DNA from: an uncultured Lachnospiraceae bacterium
GTDB lineage: Bacteria; Bacillota; Clostridia; Lachnospirales; Lachnospiraceae
Assembly: GCA_910585295.1 (NCBI GenBank)
Contig: CAJUDE010000016.1
Span: 1-59,641 of the forward strand
Direction of reading: 5' to 3'
DNA length: 59,641 nt
The position numbers were made by a program, and so were the translations under genes. Below, one piece after another: positions 1 through 7,754 of the stretch. Position 1 is the stretch's first letter. The number at the start of each line of letters is the position of its first letter. Below the pieces are notes generated by a model that was not told the DNA's origin, made no database searches, and was given only the letters and a program-made list of their open reading frames with translations.

Positions 1-72
1 GGCGGGCTGGAAAAGTACATGGAGGAAAACGGTATCCGGGACTTAAAGGAGATCAGGGGTATCGTCAGTTAG
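1..72 (+). CDS. pyrD: Dihydroorotate dehydrogenase, C-terminal end (partial)
   Basis: Only the last 23 codons are in the window, in frame 1, ending in TAG at 70-72. The residues GLEKYMEENGIRDLKEIRG resemble the C-terminal helix of class 1B dihydroorotate dehydrogenases (PyrDB), the flavin enzyme that oxidises dihydroorotate to orotate in pyrimidine synthesis. The identification rests on this short tail alone. The gene starts upstream of the window, and the sequence just downstream is decayed, so nothing can be said about its operon. Confidence 0.6.
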   Translation, partial: GGLEKYMEENGIRDLKEIRGIVS

Positions 73-102
73 ATTTTTACAGACAGGAAGGAGAGATGGT
101 TT

Positions 103-253
103 ATGCATTACACGGGAACGATATGGAGGCCGCCCTATGAGGCGGGGAGCGCACTGGTACAGGTGACGGATGGTCAAGTGGCTGGATGAGGTCATCGGCG
201 CCGTGGATGAAAAGGAGCTGCGCAGGTACCATGAGAACCTGCGGCACCTGTAA
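103..253 (+). pseudogene. Radical SAM protein remnant with large internal deletion
   Basis: A good ribosome site (aggaaggagag) precedes ATG 103, and the first 20 residues (MHYTGTIWRPPYEAGSALVQ) match the start of a clostridial radical SAM family whose next residues should be the CxxxCxxC cluster motif. Instead the frame runs into TGA at 187-189. In a second frame, 173-253 encodes VKWLDEVIGAVDEKELRRYH and ends in ENLRHL then TAA, which resembles the C-terminus of the same family. The simplest reading is an intact gene that lost its middle, including the whole catalytic core, at about position 170. Non-functional as it stands. The family assignment is recalled, not searched. Confidence 0.55.
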
Positions 254-264
254 GGAGGGGAGCC

Positions 265-402
265 ATGATACAGGATATCTCCCTTTACAGGCTGGATATG
301 GCATACCGCGGCGCAGCCCCGGCCCGGATGGCTGCTTTTTCTCCTTATACGGCTGCAGAAGTGATGGTAGAGCGTGCAGACCATAGAAAAGTTGGGACTT
401 GA
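265..402 (+). pseudogene. Short remnant, possibly N-terminus of a NUDIX NAD+ diphosphatase
   Basis: ATG 265 follows a strong ribosome site (aaggagggg) and opens a 45-codon frame ending in TGA at 400-402. The start MIQDISLYRLDMAYRGAAP resembles the opening of clostridial NADH/NAD+ diphosphatases (MIQDI...Y), but the rest of the enzyme and its NUDIX box are missing. It lies 11 bases after the radical SAM remnant, so both may have decayed in one event. The family call is weak. Confidence 0.3.
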
Positions 403-594
403 TAATGGGGAGTAGAGGGGAATTTTAGCTTTGAGAGCAACGTAACAATAATATTCCATCAATTTTCACTGCGCTTAGTAATTATTTATCATCAGCCAAA
501 TGGAGTTATGCGGGGTTTCAGGCTTTGGGCTTGAAAAAGAGTGAAAAAAGTTCGTGACAATTACTTGACTTCAACGGGGTAGGGGAGTTGAATC

Positions 595-648
595 GGGTTT
601 GCCCACTTTGTCCTATCATAGGAAATTCCTTTGGATTCCCTATGATAG
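595..648. repeat. Palindromic module block A (CTTTGTCC plus AGGAAA hairpin)
   Basis: Within the gene-free stretch 403-791 the only clear structure is here. GGGTTTGCCCACTTTGTCC is followed by an inverted repeat with perfect 10-base arms, CTATCATAGG (613-622) and CCTATGATAG (639-648), around a loop containing AAATTCC and GGATTC. The same order, a GCCCACTTTGT tail then an AGGAAA-type hairpin, recurs in the larger blocks near 19750, 27940 and 43690. Nothing else in 403-791 looks coding or regulatory. Confidence 0.6.
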
Positions 649-791
649 AACAATTATCGCACTGCGGCGAAAAGGAAAATATTACTGCTTGATTGTGTTT
701 GGCAAGGCAAATCTATTGTATATATCTACTAAAATCCATAATGTAAAACTGTATATAATCTACAAAGTGACAAGAAAAATCAAAAACAATA

Positions 792-846
792 TTGCATTTT
801 TTTAATTTGGGGTTATACTTGCCACATAAGTTGAAAACGTTACCGG
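792..846 (+). promoter_or_regulatory. Maltodextrin operon promoter and LacI/CcpA-type operator
   Basis: TTGCAT (792-797) and TATACT (814-819) with a 16-base spacer form a plausible sigma-A promoter. Just downstream lies TTGAAAACGTTACCGG (831-846), with the central CG and palindromic AACGTT core typical of LacI-family and CcpA operators. ACCGG repeats a few bases further on. The site would overlap the transcription start, a position suited to repression. The LacI-family regulator encoded in this operon is the natural candidate; CcpA is the alternative. Confidence 0.5.
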
Positions 847-927
847 GAAAGATACCGGAAATGTTTCCAGTAAAGTTCCAGACGATGTTTTTTCACAAAA
901 TTTTCATTAACAATAGGAGGATGGACA

Positions 928-2343
928 ATGAAAAAGAAATTAGTATCTTTGATGCTGGTGGCGGCAATGGCAGTGACAATGGCGGCAGGCTGCGGCACCA
1001 ACAACGGGAACAAGGACAACGCTTCTGACAATGGCAGCCAGGAAGAAGGAAACGGCAGCCAAGAAGAAAGTGACAACAGTGAGGAAGAAGGCGGCGCCCA
1101 GACAGCAAGCGGGGATGGGGCTGTGTATTATTTGAACTTCAAGCCGGAACAGGCAGATGATTGGAAGGCGTTGGCAGAAGCTTATACAAATGAGACAGGT
1201 GTCCCTGTGACAGTGGAGACAGCGGCTTCTGGGACTTATGAGTCTACATTGAAGTCTGAGATGGCAAAAGAAGAGGCTCCTACCCTGTTCCAGGTAAATG
1301 GGCCGGTAGGGATGGCTTCCTGGAAAGATTACTGCTACGACTTAAAGGACAGCGCCATTTACAAGAATTTAAAGAGTGATGATTTTGCACTGATTAGCGA
1401 TTCAGGGGAAGTGCAGGGCATTGCGTATGTAATTGAGACTTATGGCTTAATTTACAATAAAAAGCTGTTATCTGACTACTGTGCATTGGATGGGGCAAAA
1501 ATCAAAGACGCGTCTGAAATTAACAGCTTTGCCAAGTTAAAAGAAGTGGCAGATGACATCCAGGCGAAGAAAGATGACCTTGGCATTGTTGGGGCGTTCA
1601 CTTCCGCAGGCATGGACTCTTCCTCAGACTGGAGGTTTAAGACCCATTTGGCAAACCTTCCAATTTACTATGAGTACCAGACAGACAATATTGAATCCAC
1701 CGAGGCAATCAAAGGGACTTACCTTGATAACTACAAGAATATGTGGGACCTCTACATAACTGACTCTACCGTAGAGCCTACCATGCTGTCCAGCTCCACT
1801 GGCGAGGATGCAGCGGCAGAATTTGCAATGGGCGAGGCAGTGTTCTTCCAGAACGGGACATGGGCTTACAATGATATCAAGGACAACGAAGTGGCAGATG
1901 AAGATTTAGGCATGATGCCAATTTACATTGGCGTGGATGGGGAAGAAGAGCAAGGGCTTTGCACTGGTTCTGAGAACTATTGGTGCGTGAACAAAAACGC
2001 TTCCCAGGAAGACATTGACGCAACACTGGCATTTTTGGAATGGGTGATCACTTCTGAGGAAGGCCGTACCTCTTTCCGTGACAACATGGGGTTTGTAACT
2101 CCGTTCACAACATTTACAGACGAGTACCAGCCGGCAAACCCATTGGTTGCAGCAGCCCAGGAAGATATTGACGCAGGGCATAAGACAGTTGCATGGTGCT
2201 TCACCACAATGCCTTCTGAGAACTGGAAGAACGGCGTTGGCAGCGCATTGCTTGAGTATGCGCAGGGAACAGGGCAGTGGGACGCTGTAGTAAGCGCATT
2301 TGTTGACGGATGGGCAACAGAATACCAGGCAGCAAATCAGTAA
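928..2343 (+). CDS. Maltodextrin-type ABC transporter substrate-binding lipoprotein
   Basis: 471 residues. Lys-rich start, hydrophobic segment and lipobox (MAAGC, lipid-modified Cys22), then a flexible Asn/Ser/Glu linker to about residue 62, then a family 1 extracellular solute-binding fold. It would capture the sugar outside the membrane and pass it to the two permeases downstream. The sugar is inferred to be maltodextrin from malQ in the same cluster. Ribosome site AGGAGG lies about 9 bases before the ATG. It is first in the operon and is separated from the permease genes by a hairpin that may lower their expression relative to this protein. Confidence 0.88.
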   Translation: MKKKLVSLMLVAAMAVTMAAGCGTNNGNKDNASDNGSQEEGNGSQEESDNSEEEGGAQTASGDGAVYYLNFKPEQADDWKALAEAYTNETGVPVTVETAASGTYESTLKSEMAKEEAPTLFQVNGPVGMASWKDYCYDLKDSAIYKNLKSDDFALISDSGEVQGIAYVIETYGLIYNKKLLSDYCALDGAKIKDASEINSFAKLKEVADDIQAKKDDLGIVGAFTSAGMDSSSDWRFKTHLANLPIYYEYQTDNIESTEAIKGTYLDNYKNMWDLYITDSTVEPTMLSSSTGEDAAAEFAMGEAVFFQNGTWAYNDIKDNEVADEDLGMMPIYIGVDGEEEQGLCTGSENYWCVNKNASQEDIDATLAFLEWVITSEEGRTSFRDNMGFVTPFTTFTDEYQPANPLVAAAQEDIDAGHKTVAWCFTTMPSENWKNGVGSALLEYAQGTGQWDAVVSAFVDGWATEYQAANQ

Positions 2344-2367
2344 AAGGCAGGAAAATCAAATCTGTGC

Positions 2368-2414
2368 CAGGGATGGCATGGAAATAGGGGGGTGGTTTGC
2401 CATCCCCCTGTTTT
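2368..2414 (+). terminator. Hairpin between binding-protein and permease genes
   Basis: CAGGGATGGCA (2368-2378) can pair with TGCCATCCCCCTG (2398-2410), followed by TTTT. An alternative inner stem uses AGGGGG (2386-2391) with CCCCCT (2404-2409). Both share the 3' arm, so they exclude each other. Such hairpins after sugar-binding-protein genes commonly cause partial termination or protect the upstream mRNA, keeping binding protein above permease levels. The strength of termination is unknown. Confidence 0.55.
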
Positions 2415-2434
2415 AAAGGAAAGGGAGGTAAATT

Positions 2435-3277
2435 ATGCAAAAATCACTTAAAAAATATTTCCCAATTTTTGCGCTTCCGACATTAGTGGCATTTACAATT
2501 GGCTTTATCGTGCCGTTTTTCATGGGCATTTATCTGTCGTTTTGTAAATTCACCACAGTTACCGATGCAAAATTTGTGGGTATCAGCAATTATGTAAAAA
2601 TATTTACGGACAAAACATTTGGGCATGCGCTTTGGTATACCGCGGCATTTACCGTTGTGTCTGTATTGTTGATTAACGTGCTGGCATTTACCGTGGCAAT
2701 GCTTTTAACCAAAGGGATTAAAGGGACAAATATTTTCCGGACTGTGTTCTTTATGCCGAACTTAATTGGGGGCATTGTATTAGGCTATATCTGGCAGTTA
2801 TTGTTAAACGGCGTTTTGGCTCATTTCCAGAAAACCTTGACCTACAGCTCCGCCTATGGGTTCTGGGGCTTAGTGGTTTTGATGTGCTGGCAGCAGATTG
2901 GGTATATGATGATTATCTATATTTCCGGCATCCAGAATATCCCGGGGGAACTGATTGAGGCGGCGAAGATTGACGGGGCGACTTCCGGGCAGATTCTAAA
3001 GAATGTGACAATCCCCATGGTAATGCCTTCCATTACGATTTGTACATTTTTGACCTTGACGAATGGGTTTAAGCTGTTTGACCAGAACCTTGCGCTGACA
3101 AATGGGGAGCCTTCCAATATGTCAGAGCTTCTTGCCCTGAATATTTATAATACGTTTTACGGCAGGACAGGGTTTGAAGGCGTAGGGCAGGCGAAGGCTG
3201 TGGTATTCTTCATTCTGGTTGCATTGATTGCAGTAGGGCAGAATTATTTGACAAGGAGCAAGGAGGTACAGCAGTGA
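2435..3277 (+). CDS. Sugar ABC transporter permease, MalF-like
   Basis: 280 residues with about six hydrophobic membrane segments. The cytoplasmic EAA loop, which contacts the ATPase, is readable as ELIEAAKIDGATSGQILKNV. This is the short Firmicutes form of MalF-type permeases, without the large periplasmic loop of E. coli MalF. The ribosome site is aaagggaggt. It overlaps the next permease gene, indicating translational coupling. No ATPase gene is nearby, so a shared MsmX-like ATPase encoded elsewhere is presumed. Confidence 0.9.
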   Translation: MQKSLKKYFPIFALPTLVAFTIGFIVPFFMGIYLSFCKFTTVTDAKFVGISNYVKIFTDKTFGHALWYTAAFTVVSVLLINVLAFTVAMLLTKGIKGTNIFRTVFFMPNLIGGIVLGYIWQLLLNGVLAHFQKTLTYSSAYGFWGLVVLMCWQQIGYMMIIYISGIQNIPGELIEAAKIDGATSGQILKNVTIPMVMPSITICTFLTLTNGFKLFDQNLALTNGEPSNMSELLALNIYNTFYGRTGFEGVGQAKAVVFFILVALIAVGQNYLTRSKEVQQ

Positions 3278-4116
3278 TGGGTGTGAGAAAAGCAAAACAT
3301 GGATGGGTTTACAGTATATTTTTCGGCTTACTTTCTATTGCATGGGTGTTCCCAATTGTGCTTGTGCTGATTAACTCTTTTAAAAAGAAAGTTTATATCA
3401 GCCGGAAGCCTTTTGAAATCCCTACAGACAAAATGTTTGTGAAGTGGGATAACTATATCAATGGGATGGAGAAAATCCACTTTTTTGACGCATTTAAGAA
3501 CTCTTTGTTCATTACAATCTTTTCAGTGGCGGCAATTATTTTATGCACTTCTATGTGCGCATGGTATATCTCCCGGGTGAAGTCCAAATTTTCCTCAGGA
3601 ATGTACTATTTATGTCTGTTTTCCATGATTGTGCCGTTTCAGATGGTAATGTTTACGTTATCAAAATTAGCAAATATGTTGCATTTATCCAGCCCAGTTG
3701 GTATTATATTAGTGTATTTGGGATTTGGGGCCGGGCTGGCAGTGTTTATGTTCTGTGGGTTTGTGCGGAGCATACCGCTGGAGATTGAGGAAGCGGCGAT
3801 GATTGACGGCTGCACGCCAATCCAGACATTTTTCCAGATTGTATTCCCGATTTTAAAGCCTACCTGCATTACGGTGGCGATCCTTCAGGCAATGTGGATT
3901 TGGAACGACTACCTGCTTCCTTATCTGGTGCTGGACATGAAGCGTTGGAAGACGATACCAATTGCAATTCAATATTTGAAGGGCGGGTATGGTTCTGTAG
4001 ATATGGGCGCCATGATGGCAATGTTGGTGTTGGCAATTATCCCGATTATTATATTTTATATGGCTTGCCAGAAACACATTATTGAAGGCGTGGTGGCAGG
4101 CGCAGTTAAGGGCTAG
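3277..4116 (+). CDS. Sugar ABC transporter permease, MalG-like
   Basis: About 279 residues, six membrane segments, with an EAA loop (EIEEAAMIDGCTPIQTFFQI). It should pair with the preceding permease to form the membrane channel. The start is set at ATG 3277 because AGGAGG at 3261-3266 is correctly spaced for it; a GTG one codon earlier is possible. The ATG overlaps the stop codon of the upstream gene. The substrate call (maltodextrin) comes from context. Confidence 0.9.
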   Translation: MGVRKAKHGWVYSIFFGLLSIAWVFPIVLVLINSFKKKVYISRKPFEIPTDKMFVKWDNYINGMEKIHFFDAFKNSLFITIFSVAAIILCTSMCAWYISRVKSKFSSGMYYLCLFSMIVPFQMVMFTLSKLANMLHLSSPVGIILVYLGFGAGLAVFMFCGFVRSIPLEIEEAAMIDGCTPIQTFFQIVFPILKPTCITVAILQAMWIWNDYLLPYLVLDMKRWKTIPIAIQYLKGGYGSVDMGAMMAMLVLAIIPIIIFYMACQKHIIEGVVAGAVKG

Positions 4117-4141
4117 ACTTTAAGATAAGGTGGAAAATGAT

Positions 4142-5170
4142 ATGTTGACCATTAAAGACATTGCAAGGGAATCTGGATATTCAATCAGCACCGTGTCCAG
4201 GGTGTTGAATAACCGCAGGGATGTAAGCCCGGAAGCAAAAAAAAGGATTACGGAAATCGTAGCAGCACGTCATTTTGTCCCCAACAACAATGCCAAACAT
4301 TTAAAGCAAAGCAGCAGCAAGGCAATTGCAGTGCTGGTCAAAGGGACTTCCAATATGCTTTTTGCCAGCATTGTGGAGGCAATCCAGAAAAAAGTGGAGG
4401 CGACCAAATATACGGTGAACATCCACTATATTGATGAAGACGACAATGAAGTGGAAGAGGCTGTGGTTGTCTGCCGGGAACATAAACCTTTGGGGGTGAT
4501 GTTCCTGGGAGGCAATCCTAAGTTTTTTGAGCAATCATTCCAGGCAGTGAACGCCCCTTGCGTCCTGGTGACGAACCAGGGGGCGTTGCTTGGCTTTGGG
4601 AATTTATCCAGTGTGGCTACGGATGACGAGGCAGCGGCAGAATATGCGATTGATTATTTGATTGGGCAGGGGCATAAAAAGATTGGGATACTGGGCGGCG
4701 ATTTTGCGCTGTCCCATACGAGCAAGCAAAGGTATTTAGGGTGCATAAGGAGTTTCCAGAGGCACCAGATTGAATTTGATGAAGGGAAGAGTTATGAAAA
4801 AGCACGTTTTTCTTATGAGAGCGCTTATGAGGCGACAAAGCGGCTCCTGAAGAAGTCAGGGAGCCTTACGGCAATATTTGCCATGAGTGATGTGATAGCG
4901 ATTGGGGCAATCCGTGCCATTATTGATTGCGGCGGGCGGGTGCCGGAAGATATTTCTGTGATGGGGTTTGACGGGATTGCCATGGCAGAATATTATAACC
5001 CGAAGATTACGACCATACAGCAGCAATACCGTGTTTTAGCTGCCAGGAGTGTGGAAATTTTACTACAGAACATAGACTGGAACGTTGCGCCGGTGCATGA
5101 GGTTGTGCCTTTCCATTTGGTGCAGGGGGAAAGTGTGAAAAAAATAGAGGCAGGCGCCCTTGAGGCTTGA
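4142..5170 (+). CDS. LacI-family transcriptional regulator of the maltodextrin operon
   Basis: 342 residues. An N-terminal helix-turn-helix and hinge (TIKDIARESGYSISTVSRVL) is followed by a periplasmic-binding-protein-like effector domain ending in the usual D-G-I-A...P-T-I-Q pattern. The start is taken as ATG 4142 because the ribosome site AAGGTGG (4127-4133) has 8-base spacing to it and would overlap an earlier in-frame GTG at 4130. Its position between the permease genes and malQ makes it the likely regulator of this cluster, probably acting at the operator near 831-846 and released by a maltose-type sugar. Confidence 0.85.
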   Translation: MLTIKDIARESGYSISTVSRVLNNRRDVSPEAKKRITEIVAARHFVPNNNAKHLKQSSSKAIAVLVKGTSNMLFASIVEAIQKKVEATKYTVNIHYIDEDDNEVEEAVVVCREHKPLGVMFLGGNPKFFEQSFQAVNAPCVLVTNQGALLGFGNLSSVATDDEAAAEYAIDYLIGQGHKKIGILGGDFALSHTSKQRYLGCIRSFQRHQIEFDEGKSYEKARFSYESAYEATKRLLKKSGSLTAIFAMSDVIAIGAIRAIIDCGGRVPEDISVMGFDGIAMAEYYNPKITTIQQQYRVLAARSVEILLQNIDWNVAPVHEVVPFHLVQGESVKKIEAGALEA

Positions 5171-5215
5171 TTATAGGGCGTATGCAGAGAAATGTAACTA
5201 CAGGAGGTATCCATT

Positions 5216-6706
5216 ATGCGCAGCAGTGGAGTTTTAATGCATATTTCTTCGTTGCCTTCCCCTTATGGGATTGGGACTCTGGGGAAAGAGGCGGGGAAAT
5301 TTGTTGATTTTTTAGTAAAGGCAAAACAAAAGTATTGGCAAGTGCTGCCAATTTGCCCAACCAGTTATGGCGATTCCCCATACCAGTCTTTTTCCAGTTT
5401 TGCAGGAAACCCTTATTTTATTGACCTTGACACGCTTTGTAAAGAGAAGCTTCTGACCAGGAAGGAATGCCAGTCTTATGACTGGGGTGGGGACAGCTCC
5501 AAAGTAGATTACGGTGTCCTTTATCAGAACCGTTATCCGTTATTACATAAAGCTTTTGAACGGTTTCAAAAAAATATTCCAGATGATTATGAGGCGTTTT
5601 GCACAGAGCAGCAGGATTGGCTGGAGGATTACGCCCTGTTTATGGCATTGAAGGACGCCCATGGCGGGGTATCCTGGAGTGAATGGGAGCCGAAAATTAA
5701 GCTTCGGAGGGAAGACGCCATCCAGAAGGTAAAAGGGGAGCTTTCCGAAGAAATTGAATTTTGGAAAATGCTGCAGTACCTATTTTATAAACAATGGAAT
5801 TCCCTGAAATCCTATGCAAATGAAAATGGGATTTCTATTATTGGGGATGTGCCGATTTATGTGGCTATGGATAGCGCGGACGTATGGGCAAACCCGTCCC
5901 AGTTTTATTTGGATGGGAACCTGGCTCCCATTGATGTGGCAGGCTGCCCGCCGGACGCATTTTCTGCAGACGGCCAGCTATGGGGCAACCCGCTTTTTCG
6001 CTGGGATGTGATGAAAGAGGATAATTACCGTTGGTGGATGAAGCGGCTGGATAAGATGTCCAAGTTGTTTGATGTTGTGCGGATTGACCATTTCCGGGGC
6101 TTTGAATCATATTATGCCATTCCCTATGGCGATAAAACTGCCAGGAATGGGCAATGGCGCAAAGGGCCTGGGATTGAGCTGTTCCATGCCATTGAGGAGG
6201 AGCTGGGCAGGCTGAATATTATTGCAGAGGATTTGGGGTTTTTAACGGAGGCTGTGCGGGAGATGCTGGCAGAATCCGGGTTCCCTGGCATGAAGCTCAT
6301 CCAGTTCGCTTTTGACAACAGGGAGGATGGGGATTACCTGCCCCACAATTACAATACAAATTCTGTGGTATATGCAGGCACACATGACAATGACACGATT
6401 TTGGGGTGGATGAAGACCGCGCCAAAGCCTTGCGTGGCGTTTGCAAAAGATTACTTGAACCTGGGGAAATCAGAAGGCTACAACTGGGGCGTGATGCGGG
6501 CAGTCTGGGCGAGCGTCAGCGACACCGCAGTGGTGACCATGCAGGATTTGCTTGGCATTGGGAGCGAAGGGCGGATGAATACCCCTTCCACATTAGGCTG
6601 TAACTGGATGTGGCGTATGGAAAAAGGGGCAATTGACAGCAAGCTAATCCGGCGCATCTGCAAACAGGTGGAATTATATGGGAGGCTGCCAAAGAAAGAG
6701 GAATAA
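5216..6706 (+). CDS. malQ: 4-alpha-glucanotransferase (amylomaltase)
   Basis: 496 residues, the normal size for GH77. It transfers glucan chains between maltodextrins in the cytoplasm, releasing glucose. Family motifs are clear: YGDSPYQSFSSFAGNPYFID near residues 51-70; VRIDHFRGFE near 290 with the nucleophile Asp; IIAEDLGFL near 338 with the acid/base Glu; GTHDNDT near 389. An AGGAGG site lies 8 bases before the ATG. It follows the LacI gene and completes the maltodextrin pathway. No maltodextrin phosphorylase gene is in the window. Confidence 0.95.
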   Translation: MRSSGVLMHISSLPSPYGIGTLGKEAGKFVDFLVKAKQKYWQVLPICPTSYGDSPYQSFSSFAGNPYFIDLDTLCKEKLLTRKECQSYDWGGDSSKVDYGVLYQNRYPLLHKAFERFQKNIPDDYEAFCTEQQDWLEDYALFMALKDAHGGVSWSEWEPKIKLRREDAIQKVKGELSEEIEFWKMLQYLFYKQWNSLKSYANENGISIIGDVPIYVAMDSADVWANPSQFYLDGNLAPIDVAGCPPDAFSADGQLWGNPLFRWDVMKEDNYRWWMKRLDKMSKLFDVVRIDHFRGFESYYAIPYGDKTARNGQWRKGPGIELFHAIEEELGRLNIIAEDLGFLTEAVREMLAESGFPGMKLIQFAFDNREDGDYLPHNYNTNSVVYAGTHDNDTILGWMKTAPKPCVAFAKDYLNLGKSEGYNWGVMRAVWASVSDTAVVTMQDLLGIGSEGRMNTPSTLGCNWMWRMEKGAIDSKLIRRICKQVELYGRLPKKEE

Positions 6707-6708
6707 TC

Positions 6709-7638
6709 ATGTATTATTTCATTGTGAATATTGCCTCCAGCTCGGGGAAAGCCAGGGGCGCCTGGCATGCGCTGGAGGCAGAGCTAAAAAGGCGGGGAAC
6801 CCCTTACCGGGCATTTTTCACCAGGTACCAGGGGCATGCAGGGGAATTGGCTGGGAAGCTGACATCCAAGGCAGGGGGAGGGGGAATCTCCCTTGTGGCG
6901 GTAGGCGGCGATGGCACGGCAAATGAAGTGGTGAATGGGATCAAGGATTTTGCAAAGGTGCGGTTTGGCTATATCCCCATTGGTTCTGGCAATGATTTAG
7001 GCCGGGGCCTGTCGCTTCCCAAAGACCCGGTGGCAGCCTTGAAGCTTATCTTGGAATCTGAGGAATGCCATGCAATGGACTTAGGGAAGGTGTCCTGGGG
7101 CAGGAAGTTAGAAAAAAGCGCATATTTTAATATCAGTTCAGGCATTGGGATGGATGCGGAAGTATGCAGGCGCGTCAATGCATCTGGAATGAAAGTATTT
7201 TTAAACAGGCTCCATTTTGGAAGGCTGTCTTATTTTATTCAGACTATCCTGACATTGGCGTATATGCCGGATGTCCGGGCAAGGGTACAATTTGACGGCG
7301 GTGAAAAAAAGCGGGTGCGCGGGCTGATTTGCATGGCTTCGATGAACCATAAGTGTGAGGGCGGAGGGCTTCCAATGGCGCCAAATGCCTCTGACCAGGA
7401 TGGGAAATTATCAATCTGTTACATTTATGGGTTAAGCAAGTTACAGGCGCTGCTGCCATTAATTGCTTTGACCCGTGGGAAACATTTAGGGTTTCCAGGA
7501 ATTGAGGTAAAGGACTGCAGCTTTTGCGAGCTATGGCTGGAAAATGCTTTGGCAGGGCATACAGATGGGGAAGACCTGGGCGACCTGGTACATTTACGGT
7601 ATGAGTGCTTGCCAGGGGCTTTAAAGGTGATGCGGTAA
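6709..7638 (+). CDS. Diacylglycerol/lipid kinase family protein (DagK/YegS type)
   Basis: 309 residues. Begins YFIVNIASSSGKA, has the nucleotide-binding GGDGTANEV motif near residue 66 and a GSGNDLGRG motif near 93, all diagnostic of the DAGK catalytic fold. It would phosphorylate a lipid such as diacylglycerol or a sphingoid base at the membrane; the exact lipid cannot be told. It starts two bases after the malQ stop, so it is probably co-transcribed with it. Transcription should end at the hairpin 7710-7754. Confidence 0.85.
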   Translation: MYYFIVNIASSSGKARGAWHALEAELKRRGTPYRAFFTRYQGHAGELAGKLTSKAGGGGISLVAVGGDGTANEVVNGIKDFAKVRFGYIPIGSGNDLGRGLSLPKDPVAALKLILESEECHAMDLGKVSWGRKLEKSAYFNISSGIGMDAEVCRRVNASGMKVFLNRLHFGRLSYFIQTILTLAYMPDVRARVQFDGGEKKRVRGLICMASMNHKCEGGGLPMAPNASDQDGKLSICYIYGLSKLQALLPLIALTRGKHLGFPGIEVKDCSFCELWLENALAGHTDGEDLGDLVHLRYECLPGALKVMR

Positions 7639-7696
7639 GGGCTTTTGCAGCAAAAATGGGGGATGCAAACAAAAATAATCCCCTTTGTACAATTTA

Positions 7697-7727
7697 TAGT
7701 ATTCCCGGCAAACCTCCTGCATATACT
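7697..7727 (+). promoter_or_regulatory. Candidate sigma-E promoter of spoIVA
   Basis: TAGTATT (7697-7703) resembles the sigma-E -35 element and CATATACT (7720-7727) its -10 (CATACA-T type). The spacer of 16 is longer than the usual 13-15. The -10 lies in the loop of the hairpin 7710-7750, so transcription would begin inside the loop, close to 7734, giving an about 20-base leader. SpoIVA is made in the mother cell under sigma-E in known spore formers. Confidence 0.45.
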
Positions 7728-7754
7728 GATAACAGTAGAACAGGAGGTTTTTTT
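7710..7754 (+). terminator. Terminator-like hairpin that contains the spoIVA ribosome site
   Basis: AAACCTCCTG (7710-7719) and CAGGAGGTTT (7741-7750) form a perfect 10-base stem followed by TTTT, which then runs into the spoIVA ATG at 7755. It looks like an intrinsic terminator for the malQ-lipid kinase transcript. The 3' arm is also the spoIVA ribosome site (AGGAGG 7742-7747), so read-through RNA would hide it, whereas RNA starting in the loop would lack the pairing arm and be free to be translated. Confidence 0.75.

Noticed and set aside
599..805. Open frame of 68 codons before the maltodextrin operon
   Set aside because: No ribosome site; it crosses a hairpin repeat and the AT-rich promoter region.
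7605..7754. 50-codon N-terminal extension of spoIVA
   Set aside because: Overlaps the lipid kinase gene, crosses the terminator hairpin, and homologues start at MENINTG after AGGAGG.
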